Below are positions 5,214 to 5,564 of a stretch of DNA of 5,564 bases, in pieces. The stretch is from Gemmatimonadota bacterium (lineage in GTDB: Bacteria; Gemmatimonadota; Gemmatimonadetes; Gemmatimonadales; Gemmatimonadaceae). Under the pieces are notes generated by a model. That model made no database searches, was not told the DNA's origin, and saw nothing but the letters and a program-made list of their open reading frames with translations. The translations under genes and the position numbers were made by a program. Within the stretch, counting starts at the first letter, position 1. Each line of letters starts with the position of its first letter. The stretch covers positions 1 to 5,564 of the forward strand of contig PLMM01000068.1 in NCBI GenBank assembly GCA_003142495.1, written 5' to 3'.

Positions 5214-5441
5214 ATGCCCACTCCTCCGAAAAAGCTCAGAAAGCAGTACAAGAACAACGACTATCCGAACGTCGTCCTGCGCTTCGAGGACGGACACGAG
5301 ATCGAGGTCATCAAGGGCGCGGGAAAGACCTTCGATTGCTACGCGGGCGAAACAATCAAGATCCTCGCGATGTACGACAAGACGTCGAAGGAGCGCGAGC
5401 TCGTCAAAACATGGAAGGCTGACGAGTTTCCGGACGCGTGA
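5214..5441 (+). CDS. Small charged hypothetical protein
   Basis: This predicts 75 residues from the ATG at 5214. An upstream in-frame ATG at 5073 would add 47 residues that look non-coding in composition and overlap the divergent gene's leader, so the shorter form is preferred. There is no clear Shine-Dalgarno before 5214 (the nearest GGAG is about 30 bases away), so translation may be leaderless or weak. The product is rich in Lys, Asp and Glu, begins M-P-T-P-P-K-K-L-R-K, and has predicted beta-like stretches (V-V-L-R-F, E-I-E-V-I, T-I-K-I-L). It lacks a signal peptide or membrane segment and has one Cys. The codons end strongly in G/C, supporting a real gene. I do not recognise a family; it could be a small beta-barrel or nucleic-acid-binding protein, but nothing proves this. 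Confidence 0.65.
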   Translation: MPTPPKKLRKQYKNNDYPNVVLRFEDGHEIEVIKGAGKTFDCYAGETIKILAMYDKTSKERELVKTWKADEFPDA

Positions 5442-5511
5442 TCGTGGGATGAGCCGCGTGGAAGACGGCACCAATCCTGCCCTCTACGCTGCTCCCACTG
5501 TCCGTATTACC

Positions 5512-5516
5512 GGAGG
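5512..5516 (+). promoter_or_regulatory. Ribosome binding site of the gene entering the right edge
   Basis: GGAGG lies seven bases before the GTG at 5524, an ideal spacing, and supports that codon as a start. Confidence 0.6.
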
Positions 5517-5523
5517 TTTGGCC

Positions 5524-5564
5524 GTGAGTCTGAAGCACATTCCGCTACTCGTCTGCGCCCTCGC
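5524..5564 (+). CDS. Start of an exported protein gene, truncated by window edge
   Basis: The GTG at 5524 opens a frame reading M-S-L-K-H-I-P-L-L-V-C-A-L to the window end. This is a short basic start followed by a hydrophobic run, like a signal peptide or a lipoprotein signal. The ribosome site at 5512-5516 supports it. The product cannot be identified from 13 codons. It is 82 bases downstream of the small protein gene on the same strand. Confidence 0.6.
   Translation, partial: MSLKHIPLLVCAL

Noticed and set aside
4550..5422. A 290-codon + strand frame opposite the Ala/Pro/Val-rich gene and overlapping the small protein gene
   Set aside because: Its composition is Arg/Gly/Ala/Asp-rich with no motifs, and it overlaps two better-supported genes in other frames.
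5444..5498. GTGGGA/TCCCAC inverted repeat downstream of the small protein gene
   Set aside because: It has only six base pairs around a 43-base loop and no T-tract, too weak to call a terminator.
1..5564. A defence system, CRISPR array, phage or toxin-antitoxin module
   Set aside because: I saw no regularly spaced repeats, nuclease, helicase, reverse transcriptase or toxin signatures. The patatin alone, with a ferredoxin rather than a nucleotide-signal or cyclase partner, does not support a CBASS-type effector.

Overview
The window is a stretch of GC-rich bacterial chromosome with strong G/C bias at third codon positions, Shine-Dalgarno starts of the GGAGG/GGAGA type, and many secreted or lipid-anchored products. 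The style resembles Gemmatimonadota or a similar high-GC Gram-negative group. That placement is an inference from general appearance, not from a marker gene. There are no RNA genes, transposons, CRISPR arrays or phage genes. The window is densely coding and no gene-free stretch exceeds about 155 bases. Layout on the + strand from the left: the 3' part of an M20-family metallopeptidase/deacylase (2-712), then a 142-base gap, then an exported two-domain multicopper oxidase of the ceruloplasmin/small-laccase type (855-1991). Convergent to it on the - strand are two tandem paralogous lipoprotein genes of unknown function (2014-2538 and 2669-3199). Further upstream on the same strand are a patatin-like lipid hydrolase carrying a C-terminal [4Fe-4S] ferredoxin domain (3308-4411) and an exported Ala/Pro/Val-rich membrane protein (4508-5059). 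Divergent from that last gene is a small charged hypothetical protein (5214-5441), followed by the first codons of another exported protein (5524 onward). Two things stand out. The patatin gene encodes a single polypeptide in which an intact Ser-Asp hydrolase is joined to an intact single-cluster ferredoxin (CxxCxxC plus CP), an uncommon pairing that suggests a redox-linked or redox-sensing lipase. In addition, an almost identical tandem-repeat DNA element, (A/G)TAACGN-NNNG-ATAAC(G/C)G with an 11-bp period, lies upstream of three genes: the multicopper oxidase and both lipoproteins. This geometry resembles the direct-repeat operators of OmpR/PhoB-family response regulators, although a promoter core is an alternative. 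If it is an operator, the oxidase and the two lipoproteins would form one envelope regulon even though they sit on opposite strands. Several gene ends carry GC-rich hairpins without a U-tract, including one that almost exactly fills the 22-base gap between the convergent stop codons of the oxidase and the first lipoprotein.
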